DNA of 64,000 nucleotides from Hyaloscypha bicolor E (lineage: Eukaryota > Ascomycota > Leotiomycetes > Helotiales > Hyaloscyphaceae), in contig NW_020194555.1 of NCBI RefSeq assembly GCF_002865645.1, forward strand, positions 620,001 to 684,000, in the 5' to 3' direction. Under the pieces are notes generated by a model. It was not told the origin of the DNA and did no database searches. It saw nothing but the letters and a program-made list of their open reading frames with translations. Positions 34,900 through 48,305 of this stretch are shown one piece after another (the first letter of the stretch is position 1; every line of letters begins with the position of its first letter). The translations under genes and the position numbers were made by a program.

Positions 34900-37800
34900 C
34901 TCGAATTTCTAGAAACTACTTTATATCTTATATATTATAAAGCTTGTAAATTATCTTAATTTAAGTAATAATTAATTAAGTATATACTTTATTATTCTTA
35001 TAATAAAATACTTAAAAGTTATTTATATAGAAAATAATAAAGATTTTATAATCTATATTTATATAAATATAGGGCTTTTTATTAAGTTTAGAGAATCTAA
35101 TTCTCTTAAGAATATTTATCTAGTACTTATATTATAGAATAAGAGAGTCTTATAGCTTATATAGAGCTCGATTATCTCTACTATATAGCTTAGTACCTTA
35201 AAATCGTCTAGTAGCTTATATATTACTATAAGCCTATTAGGATCTTTTTCTATATTAATAAATATATTTATAATATTAAATTACTTTATTTCCAGATTAA
35301 AATAAGCTATAATTATATTAGCTATTTAAAAAGACCTTACTATAAATATAGTAATATATATAAATAAAAGTAATACTTTTTCTTAAAGATTTCTATAAAC
35401 TACTAGCCTTAAGTAATACCAAGTAATATATTTATTAGAATTAATTTTATATATAAATATCTATTTTAAAGGAATTAAAGGTTTGCTTGCTTTATTACTA
35501 GAAATAATTCTCTAGTAATTTCGAGCTTTAAAGTTATTAATCTCTAGTTTAGTATCTAATTTAAAGTATTTCCTAACTAGATACTTTTCTAGATTATTTC
35601 ACGTTTTTAAAGCCTTTAGAAAATTATTAATATGAATTTTTCTTATTATTATATTACTCGAAGTACTTTGCTCTAGATATACTTTTAATTAAACTACTAT
35701 TATAATTATAATATATATAGTCTTATAATTAAATTTCTTCTTATAATTCTCTAGCTAATTAGGTTAGAGAGACTTTAAAAGAAACTCTAAGTAATTAATC
35801 TAATTTAATTCACTTATTATTTATAGTAATATACTTACTATAGTAATTATACTATTACTAGCTTTACCTAAATCTCCGTTCTAATTATTTCCCTTATATG
35901 AGTATATTTGAATTAGCCTATTTCTAGTTTTAATAATTAGCTTTCTTATTTATTTTCTTTTTAGTTTTACTATTTAATCTTTTACTTTAGCTAAGCTATT
36001 TACTCTTTCTATAAAGAATTCTTCTATTTCTATTAAGCTATTTGCTCATTCTATAAGTAAGCTTCTTGCTTTACTTATAGGAGCTATTAGTAAACCTTAT
36101 TACTAATTCTGAAAAGATTCTTTCCTGCTTTTATTAGTTTAGTATATTTCTCTAATAGTTCTAGTATACTCTATTATATCTCTTTCTATAGTACTAAGCC
36201 TTCTTAAGAGCTTAGTACCTTTATTTCTATTATTTCTAGGCTCTAATATACTTTCTGGTTCTAAAGTACTTTATAAAGTTATAAGTCCTATTTCTACTAA
36301 GGTTATAGAGCTTTCTATTTCCGAGTTATAACCTATTAGTATACTTATAGGCTCTTTTAATTATTAATTCATTTACTTATTACTTTCTAATTTAGGCTTA
36401 TTTTCTATTTACTCTAATAAGCTATTATACTATAATCCTTTATTTTTAAAGATTAATTTAGTATCCTAAATCTTATTCTCTAGAAATAGTTCTATTATAT
36501 CTTTTATAATCTTTATACTATAGCCTTTAGTATATTTATAATTCTTTTTATAAAGAATATTCTTATTAAATATAATATTATATATAATAATTACTTTATT
36601 AAATACGGGAACTCAGATTTTATAAATATTAGATATAATATATCTAATTAAATATTTAATATATCTATATAATATAACCTTAAATACTTTCTTATTTCGT
36701 TCTGCTTTATAGTTCTTAATTATTAAATATGCCCTAGAATTATATATATAAATCCTATTTTAATTAGATCTGAGATTAATTATTATTTGAGTTATAAGCT
36801 CTAGGTTATACTAACGGAAATAATTACAGAACTATAAATCGAGTACTTTATTTAGTATTCTCTAGTAGTTTATATATAAGGGGCTCCGATTATATAGATA
36901 GATTATGGCTATAGAGCTTTCTAGCTATAGCTTTTTAGGCAAATTAGCTATTAAGTATATTATAATAGCCTTATTTATAATCTCTTGCCCTATTTACTTA
37001 GTATTACTATTTGGCTTATATATATATAAAAGAGAAAGCTCGATTTTAATACTTTCTTTCTTTATTCAGATTTAATAGGCTAATATTTCTTGAATTAGAA
37101 TAACTACTTTCTTCTAATTATACTTAATATAAGTAATTAAAAGGTTATATTACTTATATATCTAGTACTTAAAATCCCTAATTATATTAAATACTACTAA
37201 ATTCTCTTTACTTAACAGAAGATATCTAAAGAGCTTTCTACTAAATTTGTTCTTAATTATTAGAATCTAGTTCAAACTATTATAGCTATTTGAGTAATTA
37301 AATAGGTCCTATAAGATTCTTTAAAATAGTTAAGTAGACTTTCTCTTAGTTAGCTTATATGAGATTACTTGCCTAGTATATATCTAAATATAAAATTCGT
37401 ATATAATTCTTATTAGTTTATTAATTTTCACGTTATATATATAATTAATAAGCTTTTATAGAGCTTTATAAACTAAATATCTCGCTCTTATATATTATTT
37501 TTCTTCTGAATTACTTCTTGGCTTAAGATATTTCTTTAATTTCTTATACCAAGCTCTAATTAAATATTTGAGTATTAGAAATATAAGTATACTACTAGTA
37601 CTAATAGGAATTTTAAATAAAATATTAGAGTAAATAAAGAATGGCTTATATTTAAGGAAAACTAAATTAAATCTATACTTTAATTATATTAATACTATAT
37701 TCTCTTTATAATTTTCTAGTCTAATTATAAGATTATATCTATAATATTAAGCTTTCTTTTCCGCTAGGCAAGTTTCGAAAATAATATTTATATAGAACCC

Positions 37801-39480
37801 TTTAATAATTATAATATTATAAAGAATTAGATCTTTAATATATGGTTTTATAGGTTTATTAATTATGTTTTTAATTATATGAATACTATATCTAATAATT
37901 AGAAAACTAGTTATTTCTGCTTCTATATAATTATTAATTTTCGCCTTAATAAAAGTACCAGAATTAATTAGATTCTTACTATTAACTAGGTATATAGTAC
38001 TATAGTTATCTAATAAAGTACTTTAAAAAAGCAGGTATCTTGAGAAATCGAGTATTATATAGATCTTTTAATCTGGGCTCTGGATTATAAATATAAGATT
38101 TACTAAAGTAATATTAAAGTTCCTAAGAAATTGAGTTCCGGACGCTTTAAGCTTCTTTTTAGAGCTAATACCGGGTATTAGCTTCTTTATAGCTCGTCTA
38201 CTAGTAATTTTCATACCGTATTTCTCTTCTAGCTAAGGTTTTAGATTCTTCTAATACTCGGTCAAAATTCTTTCCTGGATTTTTCTAATCTATTCTTTAT
38301 TAGGCTTGAATTTTATCTAAGTTTTACTTAATCTAGTAATTGTAATTTCTATAATAATATAGCTAAGTTGGTTCTACTTATACTTATTCGAATTAGGCTT
38401 GCCGTCTAATTCTTTACTAGTTTAATTCCCGAGTATAATAAAGATTACAGGAGCTCCTAAGTACTTGGTATTCTGGTTTTCTAAAATAATCCAATTAAAT
38501 ACCTGGCTATATTATTCGAGTATAAGAATTAGAAGCCCTAGTTCGTCTTTACTATATAAATTACTGAGCTATTCTATTACCCAGGTTAGTGCGAGTTTCT
38601 GCTAGAGGGCTATTAAGAACTCGATTATTACTAGAGTGCTTTTGATTTCGGCGATTTTAAGAGCTCTGGCTCTATTAAGCGCCTTTTTCTAATTAGTAAA
38701 CTAGTACTTTAGGCTTACTTCTCCTTTACTTACTTATAGTAGGACCGAGCTATATACTCTCCGAGTAGTAGTAATTTGTACTATATTTATAGAACCGTAT
38801 TTTATTAATAATGCCTTAAGAATCTCGTGAATAAAGCTCTACTTGTTCTCTTTAAGTCCCAGAGTAGAGTTCGTAAGAATCTCTATATTAACTATTTAAT
38901 AGAGCTATTATCTGATTATACTAGCTTATTTGTCTAGTCTAGTTTCTTGATCTTATAGTCCCGTAAGAGTACTAAATAGTAATCTCTAATATCCCCGAAT
39001 ATTATAGGCTATAAAGATACTAGTTTTAATTCTTTCTTAATTATGGGTTAAGTGTCTTTATCCTAATTTTCCGTATTAACTTGGTATCTGGTATAGTAAT
39101 TCTCTGTTTCCTTTAGTATAAGCTCGTTAATTATAGGAGGAGGCCTGGGAAAAGCTGCTATATTTGTTTTAATTACTTTATTATTAAATAGGTTAATCTT
39201 ATCCCAGATATCCTTGTTACTGGCTACTTTACAGAGAGTATTAAACTAGTTCGCCCAGGAACTGCGGTTCTTTAGGATAATAATTTTTACTATAGCTTCT
39301 AATATAATTGCGATTAAGCTTTGGAAACTATAGGAACTATGGGAATAGTTTCTATTAATTGGTTAGTAACGGAAATGTGAACTAAAATGTGATTTTCGAA
39401 GAAATAAATTAAATAAGCTCTTGAATACTCTTTGCGGCGTACTAATTAGGAAGCTTATTAGTGCGAGGCCGGGCTCATAA
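34900..39480 (-). pseudogene. gag-pol of the copia element
   Basis: Gag-like start near 39.3 kb and reverse transcriptase near 35.4-34.9 kb on the minus strand, with dozens of TAA/TAG interruptions. In copia order, integrase should lie between them, but I could not place it with confidence. The ribonuclease H part would follow towards 33 kb. Confidence 0.7.
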
Positions 39481-39481
39481 C

Positions 39482-39652
39482 TAATATATATAAAGATTAT
39501 AGAGTAGGAAGTTGTATTAAATAGTAAAAGAGTTAATTAAACTTGCTAGAAAAGAGCTTAAGTAAAGTATAAAGCTTTAGGAAGTAAGTATATAGATCCT
39601 AACTAAGCGGAGCGATTATACTAGCCCCAATTTAGTAATTCTTACTATAATA
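39482..39652 (-). repeat. 5' LTR of the copia element
   Basis: 171 bp; it keeps more C/G (GCGGAGCGATTATACTAGCC) than the left copy, so it is the less mutated of the two. Confidence 0.85.
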
Positions 39653-39657
39653 TATAA

Positions 39658-42600
39658 TAAACTCAAAATTTTCTAGCCTATTAAAGCTTGAGTTATTTTT
39701 AGAAAAATTAGTAAGCTTTTCTAAATAGACTTATTAAGGCCTTAGTTTTTAAAAGTATTAGTCTAGTTTTCTTACTTTTTTTTTAAATAATAGTTTGGCT
39801 TTTAGGAATTATATATAAATATTAAAATAAATAAAGAAATATACTATATATACTTTTTAAATAAATTAAAATAGAATCTATAGAATTCCTGTAATATTTA
39901 TATTAAATCTATAATACTAGCTAGTAAAGACTTTAATAACCTTAATAAGACTTGAATTATAAGTCTGGCCTTTAGATTTCTTACTTAACTTAAAGATTAA
40001 GTAATTTATAATAGGTTATTTATTATAGAATATATTGTATTCTTTTCCTAAAAAGTACCGGATACTAGTAATAATCCGGAAGTTCTAAAGCCCTTAAGAC
40101 TTTTTATAAGTTTTGGGCTTTAGAGCTTTTCTATAACTAGCTAATTATATAAAATTATATAACTATATAGGTCTAGTATTAATATAAAGCAATTAGTAAC
40201 TTTATATATAAATATAATATGATTTTTAGTATAGCTAATCTAATATATTATATATTTATATATAAATACTTATAATTTCATTATTATAATATAATATATT
40301 TTTAATATATCCTTAATATAAAAATTTCTTTATAATTCTAGACTTTTAGAAGCCTTTTTTATACTAAAGATAAAGTATATAATATAATTTAGATATTAAA
40401 CTTAAAAGGCAAAGAATTATAAAGGCTCTAATAATTATAAAACTTTATAAACTTAAATAAATTTAAATATTATAAAAGTATTAAATTTAATAGCCTAACT
40501 TTTAAATTATATAAGAGCTAATTAAAGAGTATTATTTTAAAGTATTAATTATAAATTTCAAATATATATATATTTATAAGAAAATAAGACCCAAAATAAT
40601 ACTAAGCTAATTATAAGATATAGGAAAAAGTATATTAGATATTAGGTATATTTTTTCTTAATTACCTTAACCTTAATAAATATTTATATATAATTTATTA
40701 GACCTTATATAATAGATTTATTTAGGAGAAATAAGATTAATTAGTCTAGGAAATTTAATAATAATAATTAGATTTCTATTTAATATAATAAGTAAAATAC
40801 TAATAATAGCCCGGGTATTTTAGGTTTTATTTATAAAACTAAAGATATTATATCTATTAATTCTCTATATCTAATAAGAAAAAGAAATAATATATTTATA
40901 TTTTTAATATACTTATTATTATATAATAATACTTATATAATTTATAAAATTAATTATAGTTTTCTTTATTAAAAAAGAAAATAGTAAAATTAAAAAAGAA
41001 TCTAATAATCTATTACTATTATTATTATTAATAGCTTTAATATTATTATTACTATTAGAATTAGCTTTAGTAATACTTTCTATAATACTTTCTATATTAT
41101 CCCATAACTTCCAGAAATTAGTAAATAAAGAAGAATTCTAATATATATAAGTTAATTAAATCTAAAAACAAGAGTCTATAGAAAGAATAAAGAATAGAAG
41201 CCAGAATTAAAAGAAAGAATTATATATATACTTTTATTTACTTACTAGTTTATTAGATTTCTTCTTATTTTTAAAGTCTTATATTTATACTAATAGGTAA
41301 TACTTTCCTAAACTCTCTAGGTCTCCTTAATTTATTATTTAATTTCCTTAAGTTACTATATTTTCTAAATATTTTCTAGCTCTTTATAAATAACTTTAAG
41401 ATAAAGATCTTTATATAAAGTCTTATTTTAGTATAAAATAAGGAAAATTATTTAAATACTTTTAAGGCCTAGATATATATTATAATAGGAAAAATTAAAG
41501 ATAATTTAAATAGAACCTAGCAAGATTATAAGTTCCTGGGCTTTTTTATTATTAGAACTAGTATAGAATACTAGTTTATTTATATTATTAATAAATTAAT
41601 AATAGTAAATAGGTTTACTAATATAAAGAAAGAAATAAGAGAATAGCTACTAAGAAACTATATTAGAAAGAGTAGAAAAGACTTAATTATTTATTTTAAA
41701 TTAAAAGCTACTTATTAAAAAACATTTATTAGAATTTATATAAAGAATCTAGTAAAAGAAATAAGAGAAAACTTACTATTAATTTCTTTAAAAAGTTAGA
41801 TAGTTCTTTACTTAGCTTTCTAATTCTTTATATTATTAAATATCTATTTATAGAGAACTAGCTATAAAACTATAATTTATAATTCTATAAGACTAGATCC
41901 GGCTATATTTTAATTTATAAGACCTTAAAGGGCTTTAGGTAGCCTATTACTAGTATAAGAAGTTATAGCCTGGGTAATAGCCTAAATAACTCTTATATTT
42001 ATAGCCTATTAAGCTTATATAATAGTATAAGTATTACTAGAAAAGTAGTTAGGTTAAGTAATATAGCTTATAGTAAAAGGAAATATAAAAGAAAGTAATT
42101 ATAAGGCTATTAGAATAGGAAGAGCCTAAAATAAAACAGAAATAGTATCTAGTAGCTATATAATAATAATAACTAGAGAAATAAGTATAGTAGATATTTC
42201 TAGAAAAAAAGATACGAGATAAGAATATTAAGAAAAGCTAGAAATCTAAAGTATTTCAGATATAAAAAGAGAAATAAATACAGGCGGAATTTCAGAGCTA
42301 TAAGATTTAAGTTTACTAGTATTACTATTCTAAATAAGTAAAATAGCGGCTTCTATATTATATTTATTATTAATAAATTAATAGAACTCGTAATATTAGA
42401 TATTACTATATTAGTATTTAGCTATAGGGCATATAGTATTAGAATAGGTTTTAAGAAATAGTAATACTATTTTAAGAATTAAGAATTTAAGAATTTAAAA
42501 TATTTATATAATAAATAAACTTAATAATTCTATTAGTATTACTCTTAAAAGTAAAAAAGAAATTTCGAAAATAATATATTTAATAATAAATAATATCTAT

Positions 42601-44787
42601 CTTAATATATCTAGTTATTTTATAACTAGCTTATTTAATTATCTTATATTATTAGAAGTATTACTAATAAAGGGCTATTCTTAAGTAAAGTTCTAGATTA
42701 TTAGGAACTATATAGGTATTCTTCTAGCCTATATATTACTTATATATTTTATATTTATTAGAATAACTTATTTAAGAATTCTATTTTATATAATAATAGT
42801 ATTATATTTATTAGTTAGTTTCTTGAACTTTCCTAATATTAGTAGCTACCCTAAGGCTATATATATCCGGACTATATATCGAAGCTAGTAATAAGCTTAA
42901 ATATATAATTAGTTACTATTTCTATTAGTATTTCTTATATAAATATTAGCTATATTTATATTATAAGATATAAGCTTCTAATAATATTACTTTAGTATTT
43001 CTTTTAGTAGAAACTCATTAATATCTATATTAGTATATAAATAAACTATTTATATAAAGCTATATAAGATTATATTACTTATTCTAAACTAAATAATTAT
43101 TAAGAATTATATTATAAAGCTTTATATTTATAAGGTAACTCTAATATTATACCTTATCTAGGGGCCTTATATATAATCTAAATAGCTTACTAACTATTAT
43201 ATTAGGCCTAAATCTGTTTTTTCTAATCTTATAGATATTTTATAAGTCTATAAACCTATATATCTTGTTTTAGATCTACTATATATAAAGTACTAGTAAA
43301 GTAATCCGGTTTTATAAGTATTAGTAATTATAATTCCTAATATAGGCTAGTTCCTAAAAGTAGTTCTATATATACTAATCGGAATTAGTTATATAATCCG
43401 GTATTATAATATTAGACCTAATAGCCTTAATAAAAAGTAGTATAATTATTAGTACCTAATACTTTCTTTTAATAATAAAAAAAATAAGAAATAGATATAG
43501 AAAAACGGAATTACTTATATATTACTAGTATAGCTAGTTCTTCTAAAGCTCCTATTACTAGAATTTAACCTATTAATTCTTAGTACTTTTCCCAGAAATA
43601 AAATAGTTCTTTATATATATAACTAATAAATCGGCTATTTATAAGAATATAAAGTATACTTTAGTAATAAGGGGAAGTTTAGAGCCTTAATTAGCCCTAA
43701 AGAAATAAAGGCAATAGCTTATTTAAATCTAAATCTAAAGATACTACTATATAACCAAATAAGTAATCTAATTAGAGATTCTAATATATACTTAAATAAT
43801 ATTATATAAATAAATATTAATATAAGTATATATCTCGATTCCAAATAATAATAGCTTATTATATTTATTAATTAACTAAATCCAGTCTGGCCCAGATATA
43901 ATATATTTTCCCTTCTTAAACTATATCTGTTATATTTATAATATAATTACTTCGGAATTCAGGAATTATAATATTATATATAAACTCTCTCTATAAATAA
44001 TAAAATATATTAGTAAATAAGGTTCTAATTTTCTAAGCTCGAATAAAATAGTAAAGTATAAAAAGGCTAACCGGGTTACTAGTAAACCTTATTAATAGAA
44101 GTATATATATAAATACCGCTATTTATAACCTATAACCCGCCTATTATTTAGCTTACTTTATAATATTATAAATAGTTATTTGTCTGCTATTTATTTATTT
44201 ATTATAATTATATAGTAAATAAGACTAAGTTTCTTATATATATAGATAATTCTAGTAATTAAAACTATATAGCTATAATTCTTAAGATTCTTAAGTATTT
44301 TCTTATTTATATCTTTTAGATAATATAGGATTATAATCTATATATAAAGAAAAGATATATCTATTATTTAAATATATACTTGAATATTTTATTCTTGTAA
44401 TTAGTATTTAATTATACGGGTATTAATATTAATTTTCTATAAATCTTTTAATCTTATTATAATTATTTTATAGGAAATATTTATATAAGCCTATTTAATA
44501 ATAATATTATAATATAGTAAAAGATTTATAGAATATTATAGTATTTTAATATAATTAAATAGTATTTTAATATAATTAAATAGTATTTTAATATAATTAA
44601 ATAGTATTTTAATATAATTAAATAGTATTTTAATATAATTAAATAAGATATTAATAGTATTAATATATTATAAGTTCAGGCTATATATTACTATTACAAA
44701 ACACTTTTAGTAATATAAGTACTAAATTACTAGAGTAATAGTAAGGCGTATCCTAAAAATAGAGGGGCAGGTACGTACGGTTGTCAG
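39658..44787. other. Right arm of the 27-kb host element, no identifiable protein
   Basis: RIP-saturated sequence. Long plus-strand frames with only TAA/TAG interruptions are present around 41.5-43.8 kb, so coding sequence was likely. I tried to read transposase motifs (DDE, hAT, KDZ, tyrosine recombinase) and found none I trust. Confidence 0.45.
44540..44644. repeat. 21-bp tandem array, five copies
   Basis: Five consecutive identical units of AGTATTTTAATATAATTAAA plus T (21 bp). It sits about 150 bp inside the right TIR of the 27-kb element. Confidence 0.95.
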
Positions 44788-44851
44788 AAATCAGAAAATC
44801 AAATCTCGCTTCTCTGTTTTGTCGACTAGCTAGCTGTGGGCCTCAGTAGAG

Positions 44852-46653
44852 GAGCTAAGGGAACTTGAATTTCCGAGAACCAGAGTTTTATAAAAGTGTC
44901 TGAGGAGCTACATCAGATCTTTCCACTGTCATCTACCCATTTTACATCTCACGCAGATTTTGGGCAGCGATGCCCCATCTCCACTGACATTGGCTATATG
45001 TTCTATTGGTGCACTTTACCTTACGGACCGGGAAAACGCAACGCTATTCAAAGACCTCGGCACGAGAGCTCTTCAAATTGTGAGCGATGAGTATTACAAG
45101 TTCAAGATCAATCCTTACGCTGACTTTCTAGGTTTACAAGGAGGAACCTGACACTCAGTGTCTGTGGGCAGTACAATGCAGACTTCTCATCACATGTGTC
45201 AATGCTTTCAATGGCAGGCCATTCGATATTCAAGTTGCCACGGAAAACATGACATTTCTACACAGGGTGAGCGCATTCGAAGATACTTGCTAGATACTCT
45301 CTTTATTTTGAGCTCTTCTAATCATTGCTAGGAATTACGTATAAGAATACAGGGTTTACGACCAAGAGTTGATGGGCTCAAAACAACTTCGTGGCCGAAG
45401 TGGAGAAACCGCGAAGCTTCGAAGAGGTATCCCCCCGAGTCCAGATCGTCCGTTGCGCGACCGAAATTTCAGAAACTGAGGCCGAAGCAGATTATTATTC
45501 GGTATTCTGATTCTAGGTAGCCTCATGTCGGTCACCTATGATCTCAGCCCTGGAGTTCCGATGGCTCCAGGTGTTGACCTCGAATTACCAGAAGATGAAG
45601 CACTTTGGGAGGCAGCCTCCGAAGACGAATGGCAGGCAACACGGGGTTCGATCCAAAGTTCCGGGTATGTCCCTGGGCTCAAAGCGGCCTGGAACTTTTT
45701 GGCATTTGGTAAAGGTCTCGACCCTTTTGGTGCCGAGTGTACGCCTTGGTCAACCTTTTCTGTCCTTGCGGTAATTCATCTCGTGATCAACCATATGTGG
45801 TATCTCATGCAAACTACTCAATATCTCACAATCTTTGCCCTCGATCCCGAGGTTGAACAGAAACTGGGATCTCTATCGGACATCTCAATATCGTCGGCGC
45901 TGGGAAGGTGCTACAAGGTGCTGACATCAGGGAGACCTGAATCGGAGCGTTCAAACGATGATCCTGAAGGTCCCATGATCTTCAACTGTCTGGCTCTTCT
46001 GCGAATCGGTTTTGTTCGTACCTCAATCGCCGGGGCCGCACTCAACCAAATAGTTCACCTCACCGAAAACGAAGCTACTAGATCCGAGGCAATTCGATCG
46101 TACGTCCGCTCCGAGATTCCCCGATCAGCATTTATTCCAGCCGCAGTGCAAAGGATATTCCAGGCCCTCTGTCTTCCACTCTCATCTGGGCATATCCTTA
46201 CAAAGAAAACGGCGGCATTTACGTGGAGCATTGAACATGCGATTTCTGGATGGGAATGCGGTGAGTGTGAAATTATATCTTACACGAACAAAAGAAAGCT
46301 GCTAATTTCTCCTTTAAGCATTATATTTCACTAAGTGGATTCACGTCACCGAGACACAGACGCAAGGAATCCCGTTAAATGCTCAAGAGCAAGAGATCAT
46401 AGACAATGTCCAGAAAATCTTGCTTGACATTGACGGAGACTGGGAGTGATTGGGGTCCATGGCTCCAGCTATTTGTCGTTTGTGGGCGGGCTTGTATGAT
46501 GATACTTGGGTATGGGAAGGTATGCCACTCGGCAGGCTCAGAAAGGGCAAGAATCCACCTGAATCGCTTGCTAACTCTGATGCAGCCACCAGACGCATGG
46601 GCTTCCTGTTGCGAGAGCTCGCTTCAGCGTTTGAATCTCATGTTGTGTTCTGA
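44852..46653 (+). pseudogene. Fungal-specific transcription factor (PF04082-type), 5' end missing and coding frame broken
   Basis: Relic of a nuclear transcription factor with the fungal-specific middle homology domain. The first readable part (YIRSFHCHLPILH...SPLTLAICSIGALYL) is the normal domain start, but no zinc finger precedes it: sequence upstream is the right TIR of the 27-kb element. Introns can be placed at 45,080-45,131, 45,267-45,331, 46,261-46,318 and 46,520-46,585; all have GT-AG ends and restore family-like joins such as SGWECALYFTKWIH and DTWVWEATRRMGF. Decay: TAA at 44,891, frameshifts near 45,380 (A run) and 45,500, and an in-frame TGA in DGDWE*LGSMA near 46,447, explained by CGA to TGA. 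The 45,525-46,260 segment stays open. Natural stop at 46,651. Confidence 0.82.
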
Positions 46654-46811
46654 TAGAATAATCTATTCAATTGTTATCTAGCTTGTTTCAATATGAACAC
46701 AAACTCTCTATGCAACTTGACTTACGACTTCAAAGCCAAATTATACTCACTTTAACAAACGAAACATCCAAGAAAATTGGTGAGTATAAACAACTCGTTT
46801 CCTGCCGGCCA

Positions 46812-48305
46812 TTAAAGCACAACAGAGCGATGGGAAACTTTCATTCCATCCTTAGGTTCAGAATGGACTTCAGTAGTTGTCGAAGAGCTCTCGTCATAGT
46901 GCTTAGTGAAATCGTATTTGATATCATTGGAGAACTGCTTCACTTTAGCTTTTGCTTCACCAACTCCCTTTCACGCTGAACAAACTCACCAACTGCATCT
47001 TCCTCGAAAGCTCCTTATCCTCATTCGCCTTCCGACAGAGGTCTACAAAGCCGTCCACTTTTTCAGACGTATCGGGATCTTCGAGCAGAAGGCGCAGATT
47101 CTGACTTGAGACGACATCGATGACTTCGTGGTATTTTTGTCGGCGTACTTGGTCGTATTTGTCCAAAATCTCTGGAGACGCTTTGCCGAGGTGGATTCCG
47201 AGGAGGCAGTCATAGAGGTTTCCAACGTCAACGAGTCCGCCTGTGAGACCGAGTCCGCCACTTCACTTCGCGTTAGCACCTCACCTTGCGCACAAAATAA
47301 GACTCGACCTACAAAGGATTACACAAATGCGCCGCGTCAGCAGCAAGCAAGAACCTGCCAACGCGGAACTTCTCCGCACAGCGTTGATGCACTTTATACG
47401 GACTGATATTTGTAAGTCTATACTCGCTCGGCTCCGGATGTCCAGGCAGAATCTGCTTGAACTTCATTGGCTGTCGCTTGATATACTCTTCTCTTGAGAG
47501 GCCTGGGATATCGCCGTATGTGATTCGAAGGAGGCCGTCGGTCTGGATCTTTGCGACCATGTACCAGTGCTCGGGGTCGACGATGAAATTGGAGTCTAGC
47601 CAGTTAAATTTGGACATGTCGTAGTAGGTCTGAGGTTTGAGAGCTAGTTAGATTGTAATTAAGGGAAGGTGTGCGGAAGTAGGGGGAGGAAAATACATTA
47701 GTGGCAACGATCTGCTCATCCCACGTTCGTCCCGGGAATGCCATATTTCCAAATAGAGACCGTCGGATCTGGCTATTGCCTCCATCACAACCAACAATAT
47801 AATCAGCGTACAATGTCCCAGGTCCTCCTGTCGTTTCAACTTTAACCCAAGCCCTCTCCTCATCCTGCCCTATATCCATAACTTTGTGTCCCCACTTCAC
47901 CTCCACACCCTTCTCCTTTTCCAAACGAGCATAAACAATCTTACTCATCTTATCCAGCGGCAAGCACACCACTCTATTCCCTTCCGGCACGGATTCGGGC
48001 GTCATTGCAGCGAGCAAAGTGCCGTCAAGCTTCCGCCATGCCACCCCGTTGGGGACGAAACCAAGAGAGAGAATCTCGTCCAACACCCCGGCACGACGCA
48101 GTTCATCCACTGTTGGTGCAGCGTAGTGTGTTGCGCGGGGTTGGGCATCCAACGCTGAGGCTGCATCCAGAATAGTGACCTTGACGCCTTTTTGGGCCAG
48201 CAGGAGCGAGAGCACCAGACCTGAAGGTCCGGCACCGACGACCATCACCTGCAAATTTACGAAGTCAGAGGACTGGGGCTTGTTGAGACCGATCTGACCG
48301 AACAT
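46812..48305 (-). CDS. FAD-dependent monooxygenase (PHBH fold, PF01494), four exons, intact
   Basis: Class A flavoprotein hydroxylase that would use NAD(P)H and O2 to hydroxylate an aromatic or polyketide-type substrate; substrate unknown. Exons on the minus strand: 48305-47697, 47629-47313, 47260-46990, 46934-46812, giving 439 residues in a continuous frame. Introns of 67, 52, 55 nt all have GT-AG ends and CTAAC/GCTAA-type branch sites. Motifs: GAGPSG dinucleotide-binding loop at residues 24-29, VGCDGGNS (DG motif) near 172-178, and AADAAHLCNPFGGLGLTGG near 298, the FAD-ribityl motif, where GD is usual but AD is seen here. The third intron creates the family's NPFGGLGLTGG. I use ATG at 48305; the same frame extends upstream only with a TTG and an atypical basic segment. 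No signal peptide. No decay, unlike both neighbouring genes. Confidence 0.9.

Larger units (their letters stand above)
32785..39652 (-). mobile_element. Ty1/copia LTR retrotransposon, RIP-inactivated
   Basis: Two direct LTRs of 171 bp (32,785-32,955 and 39,482-39,652) are flanked by TATAA on both outer sides (32,780-32,784 and 39,653-39,657). The coding strand is minus, so the 5' LTR is the one at 39.5 kb; it is followed at once by GTTATGAGCCCGGCCTCGC. Near 39.0-39.3 kb a gag-like frame reads SSWANQFNTLCKVASNKDIW. Around 35.4-34.9 kb a copia-type reverse transcriptase is readable: ARLVV, LEIK, FNIINIFINIEKDPN, where the catalytic Asp positions have become Asn. Total 6,868 bp, typical for copia. 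Confidence 0.85.
17401..44848. mobile_element. 27.4-kb TIR-bounded element with nested retrotransposons (about 8.6 kb without them)
   Basis: The left end at 17,401-17,462 (TACTGAGGCC...CTAGTCGACAAAAC) is repeated in inverted orientation at 44,788-44,848 with roughly 80 percent identity over about 61 nt. Shared blocks include CTAGTCGACAAAAC, GAGAAGCGA and TGATTTTCTGATTT. TA is outermost on both sides, a possible target duplication. Both TIRs keep normal composition, but everything between about 17.7 and 44.75 kb is AT-saturated with stop codons, consistent with RIP. Two retrotransposons lie inside. What remains (17.4-20.75, 32.71-32.78 and 39.65-44.85 kb) is the host element. I could not read a transposase, so its superfamily is unknown. 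Confidence 0.75.

Noticed and set aside
17500..44700. Starship-type giant mobile element
   Set aside because: Starships lack long TIRs and carry a tyrosine-recombinase captain at one end with intact cargo. Here the ends are inverted repeats, no captain is readable and the cargo is retrotransposons.
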